A DNA stretch of 64,000 nt, taken from Planctomycetota bacterium. Lineage in GTDB: Bacteria > Planctomycetota > Phycisphaerae > Phycisphaerales > Phycisphaeraceae. The notes beneath the pieces were generated by a model that saw nothing but the letters and a program-made list of their open reading frames with translations, did not search any database and was not told where the DNA came from. The position numbers and the translations under genes were made by a program. Shown one piece after another: positions 35,698 through 44,063 of the stretch; the stretch's first letter is position 1; each line of letters starts with the position of its first letter. Location of the stretch: NCBI GenBank assembly GCA_016350165.1, contig CP066225.1:3100001-3164000 (forward strand), in the 5' to 3' direction.

Positions 35698-36378
35698 ATG
35701 ATGTCCAAGATAAGTTTACGTAGCCGTGTTGTGATGTTGATTCCGATGATTGTGATTTTACTTGCAGTGATGTTGTCGGCGGGGATTCCGCTGGTAGTGG
35801 CGCAGGCGAGTGGTGTTCATAAAGGAGAAGAGGGTCATGAGCGGGGGATGATGAAACGTGAGACGGCGATTGTGTTGATTGGTCATGGTGTGCCGCCGAG
35901 TGATTTTCCGAGGAATGAATTGAGGGCAGCGATCAAGGCGCTTAATGAGATGTCGGGTCATTCGCATGGTGAAGGAGATGGTGATGATGGTCATGATCAT
36001 GAAGGAATTGAATTGGCGGAGAAGTTGATTAACTGGCCGTTGACGAGAGAGAACAATCCGTATTATTTTGGCGTTAAGGCGATCGCAGATTCATTGCGTT
36101 CACAGTCGGATTTGCCTGTATTTATAGGGTTAAATGAATTTTGCGGGCCTACAACGGATCAAGCGATTGAGACAGCGATCAAGCAAGGTTATACGAACTT
36201 GATTGTTACGACGGTCATGATGACGCCTGGTGGTGGTCATTCGGAGAAGGATATTTTGAGTTCGATGAAACGTGCACAGGAGAATTATGAACACGTTGAG
36301 ATGACGTATGCGTGGCCGTTCCCGGTGGAGCGTATTGCGGGTGTGTTGCATCAGCAGGTAATGGATGTAATTAAATGA
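35698..36378 (+). CDS. Exported CbiX/sirohydrochlorin-chelatase-like protein with His-rich loop
   Basis: A 226-residue protein. Residues about 10-35 are a hydrophobic signal or anchor segment. The body resembles CbiX/SirB chelatases: AIVLIGHGVPPSDF (GHG metal-site motif) near residue 59, then a His/Asp/Gly-rich insert HSHGEGDGDDGHDHEG (about 92-107), GLNEFCGPTTDQAI, and VTTVMMTPGGGHSEKDI (second metal-site His). Cytoplasmic homologs insert Co or Fe into sirohydrochlorin; an exported, His-rich version may instead handle metal or heme in the periplasm (inference). ATG at 35698 or at 35701 are both possible, with AAGGAG upstream. Confidence 0.7.
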   Translation: MMSKISLRSRVVMLIPMIVILLAVMLSAGIPLVVAQASGVHKGEEGHERGMMKRETAIVLIGHGVPPSDFPRNELRAAIKALNEMSGHSHGEGDGDDGHDHEGIELAEKLINWPLTRENNPYYFGVKAIADSLRSQSDLPVFIGLNEFCGPTTDQAIETAIKQGYTNLIVTTVMMTPGGGHSEKDILSSMKRAQENYEHVEMTYAWPFPVERIAGVLHQQVMDVIK

Positions 36379-36410
36379 ATTTATGAACGTTAGTCGATGA
36401 ACAATGAAGC

Positions 36411-36441
36411 GCAGTGAGCGATAAGCTCGCTGCATTTTTTT
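36411..36441 (+). terminator. Intrinsic terminator after CbiX-like gene
   Basis: A 9-bp stem, GCAGTGAGC (36411-36419) with GCTCGCTGC (36425-36433), one G-U pair, 5-nt loop, then seven T. Confidence 0.8.
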
Positions 36442-36451
36442 ATGAAAGTGG

Positions 36452-36871
36452 TTATTGGTTTTCTTTTTGAATTCGTAAGTTGTAGCGTTCGGTGGCGATT
36501 TCGACGACTTCTTCCCATGGGTCATTTATGAGCGCTTTGAGGATTTCGATTGGGCAGTTTTTGTTATAAGCAACTCTGAGTCGAATCGTTTCGTCTTCAT
36601 CTTTTGAGAATAACAGCAAGGCTTCATGTGGGAGCCTATTTTTCATGGCGATAAAGTAGCGGATGCGACTGTCAGTATGTCGGGCGAGGTACATGAGGAT
36701 TTTGTCGGGCAGTTTTTTGTTTAAAGCAACGGCTTCGGTGAGTTCGGGATCGGTTTTGAGTACTTCGTACCAAAATTCAGCAGATTTTTCGACCCACTTG
36801 TATTGGACGTTATCGTAGTTTGTAAGATCGATGAAATCTTGTACGGTTTTGACTTGGTTGGCTGATTGCAT
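36452..36871 (-). CDS. Leucine-rich-variant / HEAT-like small protein
   Basis: A 139-residue soluble protein made of short helical repeats of about 24-26 residues: LPDKILMYLARHTDSRIRYFIA, LPHEALLLFSKDEDETIRLRVA, CPIEILKALINDPWEEVVEIA. The pattern (Pro at the start, LxxLAxDxDxxVRxxVA) is that of the LRV or short HEAT repeat and usually mediates protein binding. It begins 2 bp after the preceding minus-strand gene ends, so the two are coupled. Function unknown. Confidence 0.65.
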   Translation of the reverse strand: MQSANQVKTVQDFIDLTNYDNVQYKWVEKSAEFWYEVLKTDPELTEAVALNKKLPDKILMYLARHTDSRIRYFIAMKNRLPHEALLLFSKDEDETIRLRVAYNKNCPIEILKALINDPWEEVVEIATERYNLRIQKENQ

Positions 36872-36873
36872 GT

Positions 36874-37359
36874 TTAGGGATTTACTTGTGTGAGGTTGAA
36901 AATGTTGAGGGCTGATGCTTCGCAGTAGATTTGAATTCTTGGATAATGATTTTCGGGGCCATCAAGTTCATGGAATTCGAATTGAATCGCGTCTTGATAG
37001 CCTTGATTGTTGGTTAACAGCCACGCCCATAAGATTGTTTTGCCGTGAAGATTTGCGATGCAGTTTTCAATTTCAGGCGTTGTTATTAGCTTGAGTTTAG
37101 GGTCGGGGGCGATGGGTTGTTTTATTTTGATGCAGCCGTAGGTTAGTGTGTCGTATCTAGTTTCGGCAAAAAACTGTAGCGTTATGTGCTCGAAGATAAG
37201 ATCAATTCGATTGATGAATGGTGGGCCTTCTGAGTCCTCTGAGTCCTCTGGATCATCAGGGTCATCAAAATCAAATGGAATATCATACATGTGACATGCT
37301 TTGAATGGACCGGTATCAAGATCCCATACGTTGGTTTCGATGTAAGAAAATGAATCCAT
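36874..37359 (-). CDS. Conserved-looking small protein of unknown function
   Basis: A 161-residue soluble protein, start set at ATG 37359. A longer frame upstream reads through the 37561-37584 terminator in a Pro/Arg/Ser-rich non-protein-like stretch. It contains a very acidic segment (DFDDPDDPEDSEDSEG, about residues 29-44), then IDLIFEHITLQFFAETRYDTL and NLHGKTILWAWLLTNNQGYQDAIQFEF. The latter pattern recalls small immunity-like or DUF6334-like proteins, but I am not sure of that. Paired with the LRV-like gene 2 bp downstream. Confidence 0.55.
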   Translation of the reverse strand: MDSFSYIETNVWDLDTGPFKACHMYDIPFDFDDPDDPEDSEDSEGPPFINRIDLIFEHITLQFFAETRYDTLTYGCIKIKQPIAPDPKLKLITTPEIENCIANLHGKTILWAWLLTNNQGYQDAIQFEFHELDGPENHYPRIQIYCEASALNIFNLTQVNP

Positions 37360-37560
37360 AAGTTTATCGCTTTCGTTATTGTGGGATGTATGATAGTGCG
37401 TGAGTTTGAAGCGGTATGGGATTGAGACGCGGATGTTGAAGTCGCGGCGTGTGGGGTATGTGTTGTATGAGGATGAGGACCAGGTTTGCGCGATGCCGTT
37501 TCGGGGGGTGAAGAAGGTTTGAGGTTGTGGGGGAGTTAGGTGTGCAGATGGGGAATAAGA

Positions 37561-37584
37561 AAACCCACGCGGGGGCGTGGGTTT
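37561..37584 (-). terminator. Intrinsic terminator after ABC-2 permease gene
   Basis: A 10-bp perfect stem, AAACCCACGC (37561-37570) with GCGTGGGTTT (37575-37584), 4-nt loop. Read on the minus strand it is followed by TTTTCTTATT. Confidence 0.75.
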
Positions 37585-37637
37585 GTTGTTTTTTAGTTGT
37601 GGTTGGAAGTAATCACTTCCGGAGGATTCCGGGGGGA

Positions 37638-38726
37638 TTAGCCGACTTCGCGTTTTTGGAAGAGGGCGATTGCGACGGCGAGGATGGCTGCGATGAGGAG
37701 CAGTGCGTAGAAGGCGGCGGTTGAGAATGCGCCGACAGTGAATGGGTGCTCCTGGATGAGTGCGTCGGCTGGCCAAAGTAGTTGAATGTTTGGCGCGACG
37801 GCGTAAATGCCTTTGGCTGCGGCATATATAAGTTTAGAGTATAGCGGGTCTTGTGACGCAAAGATGGTGGAGAACGACTCGAAAAGTCCGACGTGAGTGG
37901 GGATTTCGAGACGAGCGTTTGTCCATTGGTTGAGTGAGTTTGAGATGAGGCCGAAGGCGAAGAATGCGATGGAGATGAGGATGGTCATGACTTGGCCGAG
38001 TCGTGTTGAGACTGCGATAGCGATGGCGGTGATGATCATGACGGCGAAAGCGATGAGTGAAACGCCTGTGATGAGCTGAATCATGGGTGTGCCTGTGTGG
38101 AAGCCTTGTTTGGCGCCGTGCATGAGTGATTCAATTGGTGACTGGATGACCCATTTTTTGCCAATGACGAGGATGAGTAGGAAAGCGATGGTTTCGGCGA
38201 TTGCGAGTGACCATGTGAGTGTTGAGGTGAATACCCAACGGAAGTTGTAATTTGTGAAAGAGGCGAATGCGAGAGCGATGAGAGCGCCGCCGAGTCCGAA
38301 GATGATGACGGGCCAGTCGATGCGGTGTGAGGCGGTTTGCATGACGCCGTGTCGTGCGGTGAGAAGGAAGACGAGTGAGAGCACGTAGTATGCGAGGAGG
38401 ATTGCGCCAGCGACACCTAGGAATTTACCGATGACGAAGGTGGGTCTAGAGATAGGTTTTGAGACGACTGTAAGTACAGTTTTTTTCTCGATTTCTGATG
38501 ATAGCACGCCCGTAGCGGTGAAAGCAGCGGCGAGTAATGAGACGAGGGCGATGGTTGAAAGGCCCATGTCGATCATCATTTTGGTGTCCGATTCCATAGT
38601 ATTGGCGGCGAGCTGAAGGTTCAGCCAAAGGCCTAGTATGCCAATGAGAATGAGGACAGCAAAAATGGGCTGTCTGATGGATTCGGTGAAAGTATTGCGT
38701 GTAATGGTGAGAAGTTGGCCAAACAT
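37638..38726 (-). CDS. ABC-2 type transporter permease
   Basis: A 362-residue inner-membrane protein with about six to seven hydrophobic helices. The N-terminal ITRNTFTESIRQPIFAVLIL, then SSEIEKKTVLTVVSKPISR before IGKFLG (about residues 75-103), is the classic ABC-2 permease layout (TESxRxPxF and ExExKTxxxxLxxPxxR). It has no adjacent ATPase on its own strand. The divergent SPFH-ABC operon 0.4 kb away encodes an ATPase (44064-45275) that could serve it as well as the 45350 permease. Substrate unknown. Confidence 0.8.
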   Translation of the reverse strand: MFGQLLTITRNTFTESIRQPIFAVLILIGILGLWLNLQLAANTMESDTKMMIDMGLSTIALVSLLAAAFTATGVLSSEIEKKTVLTVVSKPISRPTFVIGKFLGVAGAILLAYYVLSLVFLLTARHGVMQTASHRIDWPVIIFGLGGALIALAFASFTNYNFRWVFTSTLTWSLAIAETIAFLLILVIGKKWVIQSPIESLMHGAKQGFHTGTPMIQLITGVSLIAFAVMIITAIAIAVSTRLGQVMTILISIAFFAFGLISNSLNQWTNARLEIPTHVGLFESFSTIFASQDPLYSKLIYAAAKGIYAVAPNIQLLWPADALIQEHPFTVGAFSTAAFYALLLIAAILAVAIALFQKREVG

Positions 38727-39140
38727 ATTGATGCGCTCGACTTATGGACAGAAATCGGGATAATGGCGGACTCAAAGTGTCACATGAGAATGTGAGAGCG
38801 GCGGAAAGCCGCATGTAAGTTGTACCATGATACGAATTTCGCGGCGATTAAGTTTGAAAGAGTGTGTTTTTTTTGAAAAAACTGTGATCCAAAGTGAGCC
38901 GCGAGGAGTATTAGTAGAGAACCGCTGGGGATAGGGGCGTGAAAAGGCGGTTTCATGTAAATACGCAAGGATGTGTCAGGAGAGGCCGGAAGACGCTGTT
39001 GAAGGATGAATGAGTCATTTATCTGAGGCGTGCCCTTCGGGGATTGAGGCGGGTAAGGATAGGCCGACACATAGTCGCGAAAGACGATAAAGATAGCTTA
39101 TTCAAAGCGTTATAGCTTTACGTAGAGGATTTGAATACGG
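38727..39140. promoter_or_regulatory. Divergent promoter region: ABC-2 permease / SPFH operon
   Basis: A 414-bp gap between divergently transcribed genes that must contain both promoters. A short hairpin GCGGCGGAAAGCCGC lies near 38801 without a T run. No coding frame on either strand looks real. Confidence 0.45.
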
Positions 39141-41303
39141 ATGAGCAACGATCAACAGACTTATAAGCGTGCAGCCAATGCGGCACTGTTTGGTATGGTC
39201 GCCCAGATACTGCTTTCGATGGTTTTAGTGATCATCGGGCTGGTGTACGATTCGCTCGCGATTGATGCGACGATTTGGTACATGATTGGTGGCGTACCGA
39301 TTTGGTTTGTGCTTTGGACATTATTTAATGCTCATAAGCAGGAACGTGTCGAAGCATTGGAAGCTGAGCAGTTGGCGGAGGCGGACGCCGAGGCAGCTGC
39401 TTTGTTTAATGAAGCTGGCCAACAGCTACATGTGGCGCGTAAGCGACTTGAAGGTATCTATAAGTATTGGCTAAACGGCGTGAGTGTATTCATGTCGTTG
39501 TATTTGCTGACAATGGGTACCTTGTGGTTCTACAAGGCCTATAGCCTGATTGGAACGGTAGAAGCGACAGGCGAGACAGATTGGAAGAGATTGCTGTTCG
39601 CATCGATTAGTGATAATGCGAAGCCGTTGGTTCTGTTGTTCTTGCTGATTGGTATTGCATTCCTAGGGTTCATCGCGTCACGTTATGTGGCTGGGATGAC
39701 GAAGGTGAAGGAATGGCAGCCGCTGCGAGGTGGTGCATCTTATATGATCGGTAACGTGGCAGTGATTCTGCTGCTGTTGTTTGCGGGTACGTTGCCGGTA
39801 CTCATGACTAATGGTGATTATAAATGGGGTTTTGTGGGTCTATCTTTGGCCGTGCCGGTGATTATGTTGCTGCTTGGCTCAGAGATAATTTTGTCATTCG
39901 TGTTTGGTATGTACCGCCCGCGTAAAGCAGGTGAGGTGGTTCGTCCTTCGTTTGACTCACGTATTCTGGGTTGGCTGACACGTCCAGAGTCGATCAGCAA
40001 GATTGTTGGTGAGACACTGAACTATCAGTTTGGTTTTGAGATTTCACGCAGTTGGTTTATGGAGCTGCTGAATAAGTCTTTGCCAAAGCTGATTGTTGTT
40101 GGCGTGGTTTTGTTGATGGGTTTGAGCTGCTTGACGATTGTTGAGCCGCAGCAGCAGGCAGTGATTCTGCGTAACGGCGATATTACTGGCTACGTTGGTT
40201 CAGGTTTCCACTTCAAGTATCCATGGCCTGTGGGTTCTGCTGAGAAATATGACGTTGACCGTATCAAGCGTATTGCAGTTGGTTCATCTGAAGGTGAAGG
40301 GCAACCTGATCCGTTTGATCCGATTCGTTTGGTTATGAATAACGAAATACGTCAGAAGTTAGATCTATATAGATACGATCATACGCCTGACGTTTTGTGG
40401 ACGAATGCTCACTCACGTGGTGCAGAGAACTATATGGTGATCGCACCGACATCTGAAACTGGTCATGGTGATGGTGAAGTGGTTGGCACATCAGTTGCTG
40501 GTGAACTGGTTGGCATCGATATGATTGTCGACTTCCGTATTAAAGATCTTGAGAAGTATGTGACCACGTTTGAGTATCCAGAGCGCATGCTGCGAAATGT
40601 CGCGGTTGAGCGTTTGAGCGATTACATCGCTGACAAGAATATCGACAAGCTTGTGGGTGAAGGTCGTGCGTATGGTGCGGCTGAGCTTAAGAAATTGATT
40701 CAGCATGATGTCGATAACGTTGTTGTCAATGACAAGATTGGTTTGGGTCTTGAGATTGTGTTTGTTGGTTTTAGTTCGATTCATCCGCCACAGGGTGGTG
40801 ATGTTGCGAAGGCATTCCACGAACAGAACGGTGCGATGCAGGATAAGCAGATTGCGATCCAGAATGCGGAGAAGGACGCGATTCAATCATTGTCGATGGT
40901 TGCTGGTACACAGGGTAAGGCTTTGAATATTAGTAAGGCGATTGAAACGCTTGATTCACTGAAGACAGAAGATGAAGCGGACATCGCTCAGCAGTGGGCG
41001 AAGATCGAATCATTGATGGATAGTGCGGGCGGCCAAGCGGCACAGTTGTTGCAAGGTGCAAGAGCGTACCGTTGGGAGCGTGCATTGCAGGAACAAGCAC
41101 AGTCTCGCAGCTTTGAAGCGCAGCTTGCTGCGTACAGGAATGCACCTGATTACTACAAGCAGCGAATGTACTGGAACATGCTTGCAGAGAGCTTGAAGGA
41201 TCGTAAGAAGATTGTCATTGAGAGTGACAATATTGAAGAGACGATCATTCGTATGGATCTGAAGGATGCGTCATCATTTACGAACTTGATGTCGACTGAA
41301 TAA
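39141..41303 (+). CDS. SPFH/Band 7 (HflK-like) protein with multi-helix N-terminal domain
   Basis: A 720-residue membrane protein. The first 310 residues hold five or six hydrophobic helices and an Ala/Glu-rich coiled coil (about residues 72-105), which is not normal for HflK. Near residue 325 a last helix (LMGLSCLTIVEPQQQAVILRNG) leads into the SPFH domain: VEPQQQAVILRNGDITG, FHFKYPWPVGSAEKYDV, FRIKDLEKYVTTFEYPERMLRNVAVERL. A C-terminal coiled coil follows (about 575-680). First gene of the six-gene operon, with GAGG about 12 nt before the ATG. SPFH proteins form ring- or cage-like membrane scaffolds. Its role with the ABC transporter downstream is inference. Confidence 0.8.
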   Translation: MSNDQQTYKRAANAALFGMVAQILLSMVLVIIGLVYDSLAIDATIWYMIGGVPIWFVLWTLFNAHKQERVEALEAEQLAEADAEAAALFNEAGQQLHVARKRLEGIYKYWLNGVSVFMSLYLLTMGTLWFYKAYSLIGTVEATGETDWKRLLFASISDNAKPLVLLFLLIGIAFLGFIASRYVAGMTKVKEWQPLRGGASYMIGNVAVILLLLFAGTLPVLMTNGDYKWGFVGLSLAVPVIMLLLGSEIILSFVFGMYRPRKAGEVVRPSFDSRILGWLTRPESISKIVGETLNYQFGFEISRSWFMELLNKSLPKLIVVGVVLLMGLSCLTIVEPQQQAVILRNGDITGYVGSGFHFKYPWPVGSAEKYDVDRIKRIAVGSSEGEGQPDPFDPIRLVMNNEIRQKLDLYRYDHTPDVLWTNAHSRGAENYMVIAPTSETGHGDGEVVGTSVAGELVGIDMIVDFRIKDLEKYVTTFEYPERMLRNVAVERLSDYIADKNIDKLVGEGRAYGAAELKKLIQHDVDNVVVNDKIGLGLEIVFVGFSSIHPPQGGDVAKAFHEQNGAMQDKQIAIQNAEKDAIQSLSMVAGTQGKALNISKAIETLDSLKTEDEADIAQQWAKIESLMDSAGGQAAQLLQGARAYRWERALQEQAQSRSFEAQLAAYRNAPDYYKQRMYWNMLAESLKDRKKIVIESDNIEETIIRMDLKDASSFTNLMSTE

Positions 41304-41405
41304 ATAAAAAAGGGGAGGGGGGAACAGGTTTCGAGAATATTTGGCTTAAGACAAAAAGCTAAAGACAGAGATAAAAGGAATTCGTTTTAAGGAACGAGTG
41401 AATCC

Positions 41406-42365
41406 ATGAAGAATAAATTAACATTCGGCGTTGCCATTACAGTTGCATTAGTGTTGTTGGCATACATGGTGTGCTTCACCGTACGTTACGATGAAGTATC
41501 GGTGGTAACTGTATTCAATCAGGCACAGTCACCTACATATAACAGTGAAGGTGACATAGTTGATCCAGGGTCTGTTAAGAATGAGCCAGGCTTGTACTTC
41601 CGTTTGCCTTGGCCGATTTCGAACGTGCAAACGTACTCGAAGAAGATCCAGTTGATCGAAGACGTGAAACAGGAAGTGAAGACGAGTGACGGTCATGCTG
41701 TGATCTTGCAGATGTACCTTGCATGGGAGATTGAAGATCCATATGCATTCTTCCGATCGGTTAATGATGTGACGAAGGCATCGGATCGTTTGAAGTCAAT
41801 GATGTCATCCTTCACAGGTATCATTTCAACTTACAGCTTTGATCAGCTTGTGAACCTTGATAGGGATGAGATCAAGTTAACTGAGATTGAAAACAAGTGT
41901 GCGAGCGATTTGCGTGCACAGTTGGCAAGCATTGATCCAGCTTACGGTATCAAAGTCGATAAGGTTGGGATTCGTCGCTTGGTGTTGCCAGAAGAGATTT
42001 CCGCGAAGGTGTTCGAACGTATGCGTACAACACGTGAACGTTTGGCACAGACAGCGAGAGCAGAAGGTAATGCGACGGCTGAAACTATTCGTAAAGAAGC
42101 TGAGTCTGTGCAGAAGCAGATCTTGGCATTTGCTGAGCGTCGCGCATCAGCGATTCGTGACGAAGGTGACCGTGAAGCAGCGAACTACTACAACGAGTTT
42201 GCGAAAGATCCAGAGTTTGCGATCTTCCTGAGAAAGGTTCAGGCTCTGAAGGAAATGTTGCCTAAGAACACCCAGTTCATTCTGCCAGCGAAAGAGATTG
42301 GTTTGGATGAGTTGTTGGAAGATGGGGTGACGACACCGAGCAAGCCATTAGTTGCGAATGACTAA
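41406..42365 (+). CDS. SPFH/Band 7 protein, HflC-like
   Basis: A 319-residue protein with one N-terminal helix (about residues 5-25) and an SPFH domain: VRYDEVSVVTVFNQ, GLYFRLPWPISNVQTYSKKIQL, LAWEIEDPYAFFRSV, then GIRRLVLPEEISAKVFERMRTTRERLAQTARAEGNA, the HflC-type transition into a long coiled coil, and a C-terminal DPEFAIFLRKVQALKEML. HflC normally partners HflK to enclose FtsH; no ftsH gene is here. The E. coli protein has 334 residues. It sits between two HflK-like genes. Confidence 0.85.
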   Translation: MKNKLTFGVAITVALVLLAYMVCFTVRYDEVSVVTVFNQAQSPTYNSEGDIVDPGSVKNEPGLYFRLPWPISNVQTYSKKIQLIEDVKQEVKTSDGHAVILQMYLAWEIEDPYAFFRSVNDVTKASDRLKSMMSSFTGIISTYSFDQLVNLDRDEIKLTEIENKCASDLRAQLASIDPAYGIKVDKVGIRRLVLPEEISAKVFERMRTTRERLAQTARAEGNATAETIRKEAESVQKQILAFAERRASAIRDEGDREAANYYNEFAKDPEFAIFLRKVQALKEMLPKNTQFILPAKEIGLDELLEDGVTTPSKPLVAND

Positions 42366-42438
42366 TTGCTAGAAGAATGTGTGACGCGTTACGGTAACGA
42401 ATCAATATCAACCTCATAGAAGCTAAGTACTGCGAACC

Positions 42439-43854
42439 ATGAGTGAAGAAAAGATAAACAATTCAGAAGAGATTGAGCAGCAGACAGATGCAGCAGTTAC
42501 GGCGGCTGTAGCTGATAAGGATTGCTCAGATGATAGTTGTGGTTGCGGCCACGACCATGACCATGGTCACCATCATCATGATGAAGTGATGCGTGAAGTC
42601 GATCCGGCAGAGAAGTCATTGTCAGATGCGTTGTCGGTTTCGTTTGGCATCCTAAAGTTTGTGATGGTTATTTTGGTTGTGGCTTACTTCATCACGGGCT
42701 TGTTCCGCGTTGATCCACAGGATAAAGCTGTGCGATTGGTGTTTGGGAAGATCATTGGTGAAGGAGATAATCGCGTATTGGAACAGGGTTGGTACTTCAA
42801 TGCTCCGTTCCCGTTTGGTCAGCACATTTCTGTGCCGACGGACCCACAGAAGGTCGTGATGAATTCAGACTTCTGGTATGCGATGAAGATCAGTGACGTT
42901 GGGAAGAAGCCGTCACAATTGGCGAGACCATTAAAGCCTGAGATTGATGGTTCACTGATTACGGGTGATGCAAATCTAGTGCATGGCCGCTTTGAGGTTT
43001 CTTATAAGGTTAAGGATTTCGTGAAATTCATTCGGTCGATCGGCGTTGTTGAAACAATGACGTTGAATGACTCGAAGATGGCGAGAGCTGATGAGATCGT
43101 TAAGCAGGCAGTGGCGACAGGTGTTGTCCATGCGGTAGCTGAGGTTGAAGCAGATTCTTACATTGTTGGACGCACGAATCGTGAAGCTGCGAAGCGTTAT
43201 GCTCAGAAGATTCTGGATGATTTGAATTCAGGTATTGAGATTGAGACGGTAGACAATACGCAGTTCCAGATGCCTAACAGTGTTTATAATGCATGGGAAG
43301 CTGTATCGAATGCTGAGAACGAACGCGGTAAGTTGATCGAAGTTGCGAAACAAGATCGCGCGAAGATTCTTGGTGAGACAGCAGGTGAAGCGCATGCTCC
43401 GTTGTATCGTCTAGTGAGAGAGTATCAGTTGGCGTTGACTGCGAAGGATGCTGTGAAAATTAATGATTTTGAGAATCAGATTGATGTGGCACTTCGTACG
43501 TTGCGTGTGAAAGATACTGAAGATGTGACTTACAATATCGGTGGTCAGGCAGCGGCAGTGATTAAGCAGGCTGAGTCATATAAAACTCAGGTTGTTGAAC
43601 AGATCAAAGGCGAAGCAGCGAAGTTCAATACACTTTATCTGAAGTATGTTGAGAATCCTGTGATCTTTAAGACTCGTTTGCGTCAGGAAGCTTTGGAGTC
43701 GATCTTCAAGAGTCCTGATGTTGAGACAGTGTTTGCACCTCCGGGTCAGTTGTATCTAGAGACGAATCGTGATCCTGAAGTGACACGTCGTCGTGAAGAG
43801 GCGAAGCTACGAGCGTTGGAACAGCGCGTATCGGAGCAGGGCCAAGCAAATTAG
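42439..43854 (+). CDS. SPFH/Band 7 protein, HflK-like, with Cys/His-rich N-terminus
   Basis: A 471-residue protein. The cytoplasmic N-terminus has a metal-binding-like stretch CSDDSCGCGHDHDHGHHHHD (residues 29-48), then one helix (about 73-93), the SPFH domain (FRVDPQDKAVRLVFGKIIGEG, GWYFNAPFPFGQHISVPTDPQ, GRFEVSYKVKDFVKFIRSIG), and a C-terminal helix. The His/Cys tract is not typical of HflK. It forms with the 41406 protein a likely HflK/HflC-type pair; the 39141 protein is a second HflK-like partner. Function inferred from family only. Confidence 0.82.
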   Translation: MSEEKINNSEEIEQQTDAAVTAAVADKDCSDDSCGCGHDHDHGHHHHDEVMREVDPAEKSLSDALSVSFGILKFVMVILVVAYFITGLFRVDPQDKAVRLVFGKIIGEGDNRVLEQGWYFNAPFPFGQHISVPTDPQKVVMNSDFWYAMKISDVGKKPSQLARPLKPEIDGSLITGDANLVHGRFEVSYKVKDFVKFIRSIGVVETMTLNDSKMARADEIVKQAVATGVVHAVAEVEADSYIVGRTNREAAKRYAQKILDDLNSGIEIETVDNTQFQMPNSVYNAWEAVSNAENERGKLIEVAKQDRAKILGETAGEAHAPLYRLVREYQLALTAKDAVKINDFENQIDVALRTLRVKDTEDVTYNIGGQAAAVIKQAESYKTQVVEQIKGEAAKFNTLYLKYVENPVIFKTRLRQEALESIFKSPDVETVFAPPGQLYLETNRDPEVTRRREEAKLRALEQRVSEQGQAN

Positions 43855-44063
43855 AAATATTTAGCACTAGGCTGTCTTAAGTGGCAGCCTGTGTATTTGA
43901 GGCGGGTGGTGAGAAAAAGGGTGTGGGATGAGACGGTCGTGAAGATTGTTCCTGAGGAATGATTGGAATGGCTGAGGCATGAAGTTATGCCAACTAACTG
44001 ATAGATAGAAGTCGGGCCGAGTAAGGCCTGTTAACCACTAAGTATGAAGCTCGTGAGAAGCGT

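Noticed and set aside
37360-37776. N-terminal extension of the 36874-37359 gene
   Set aside because: It is Pro/Arg/Ser-rich, crosses the terminator of the ABC-2 permease gene and overlaps its 3' end.
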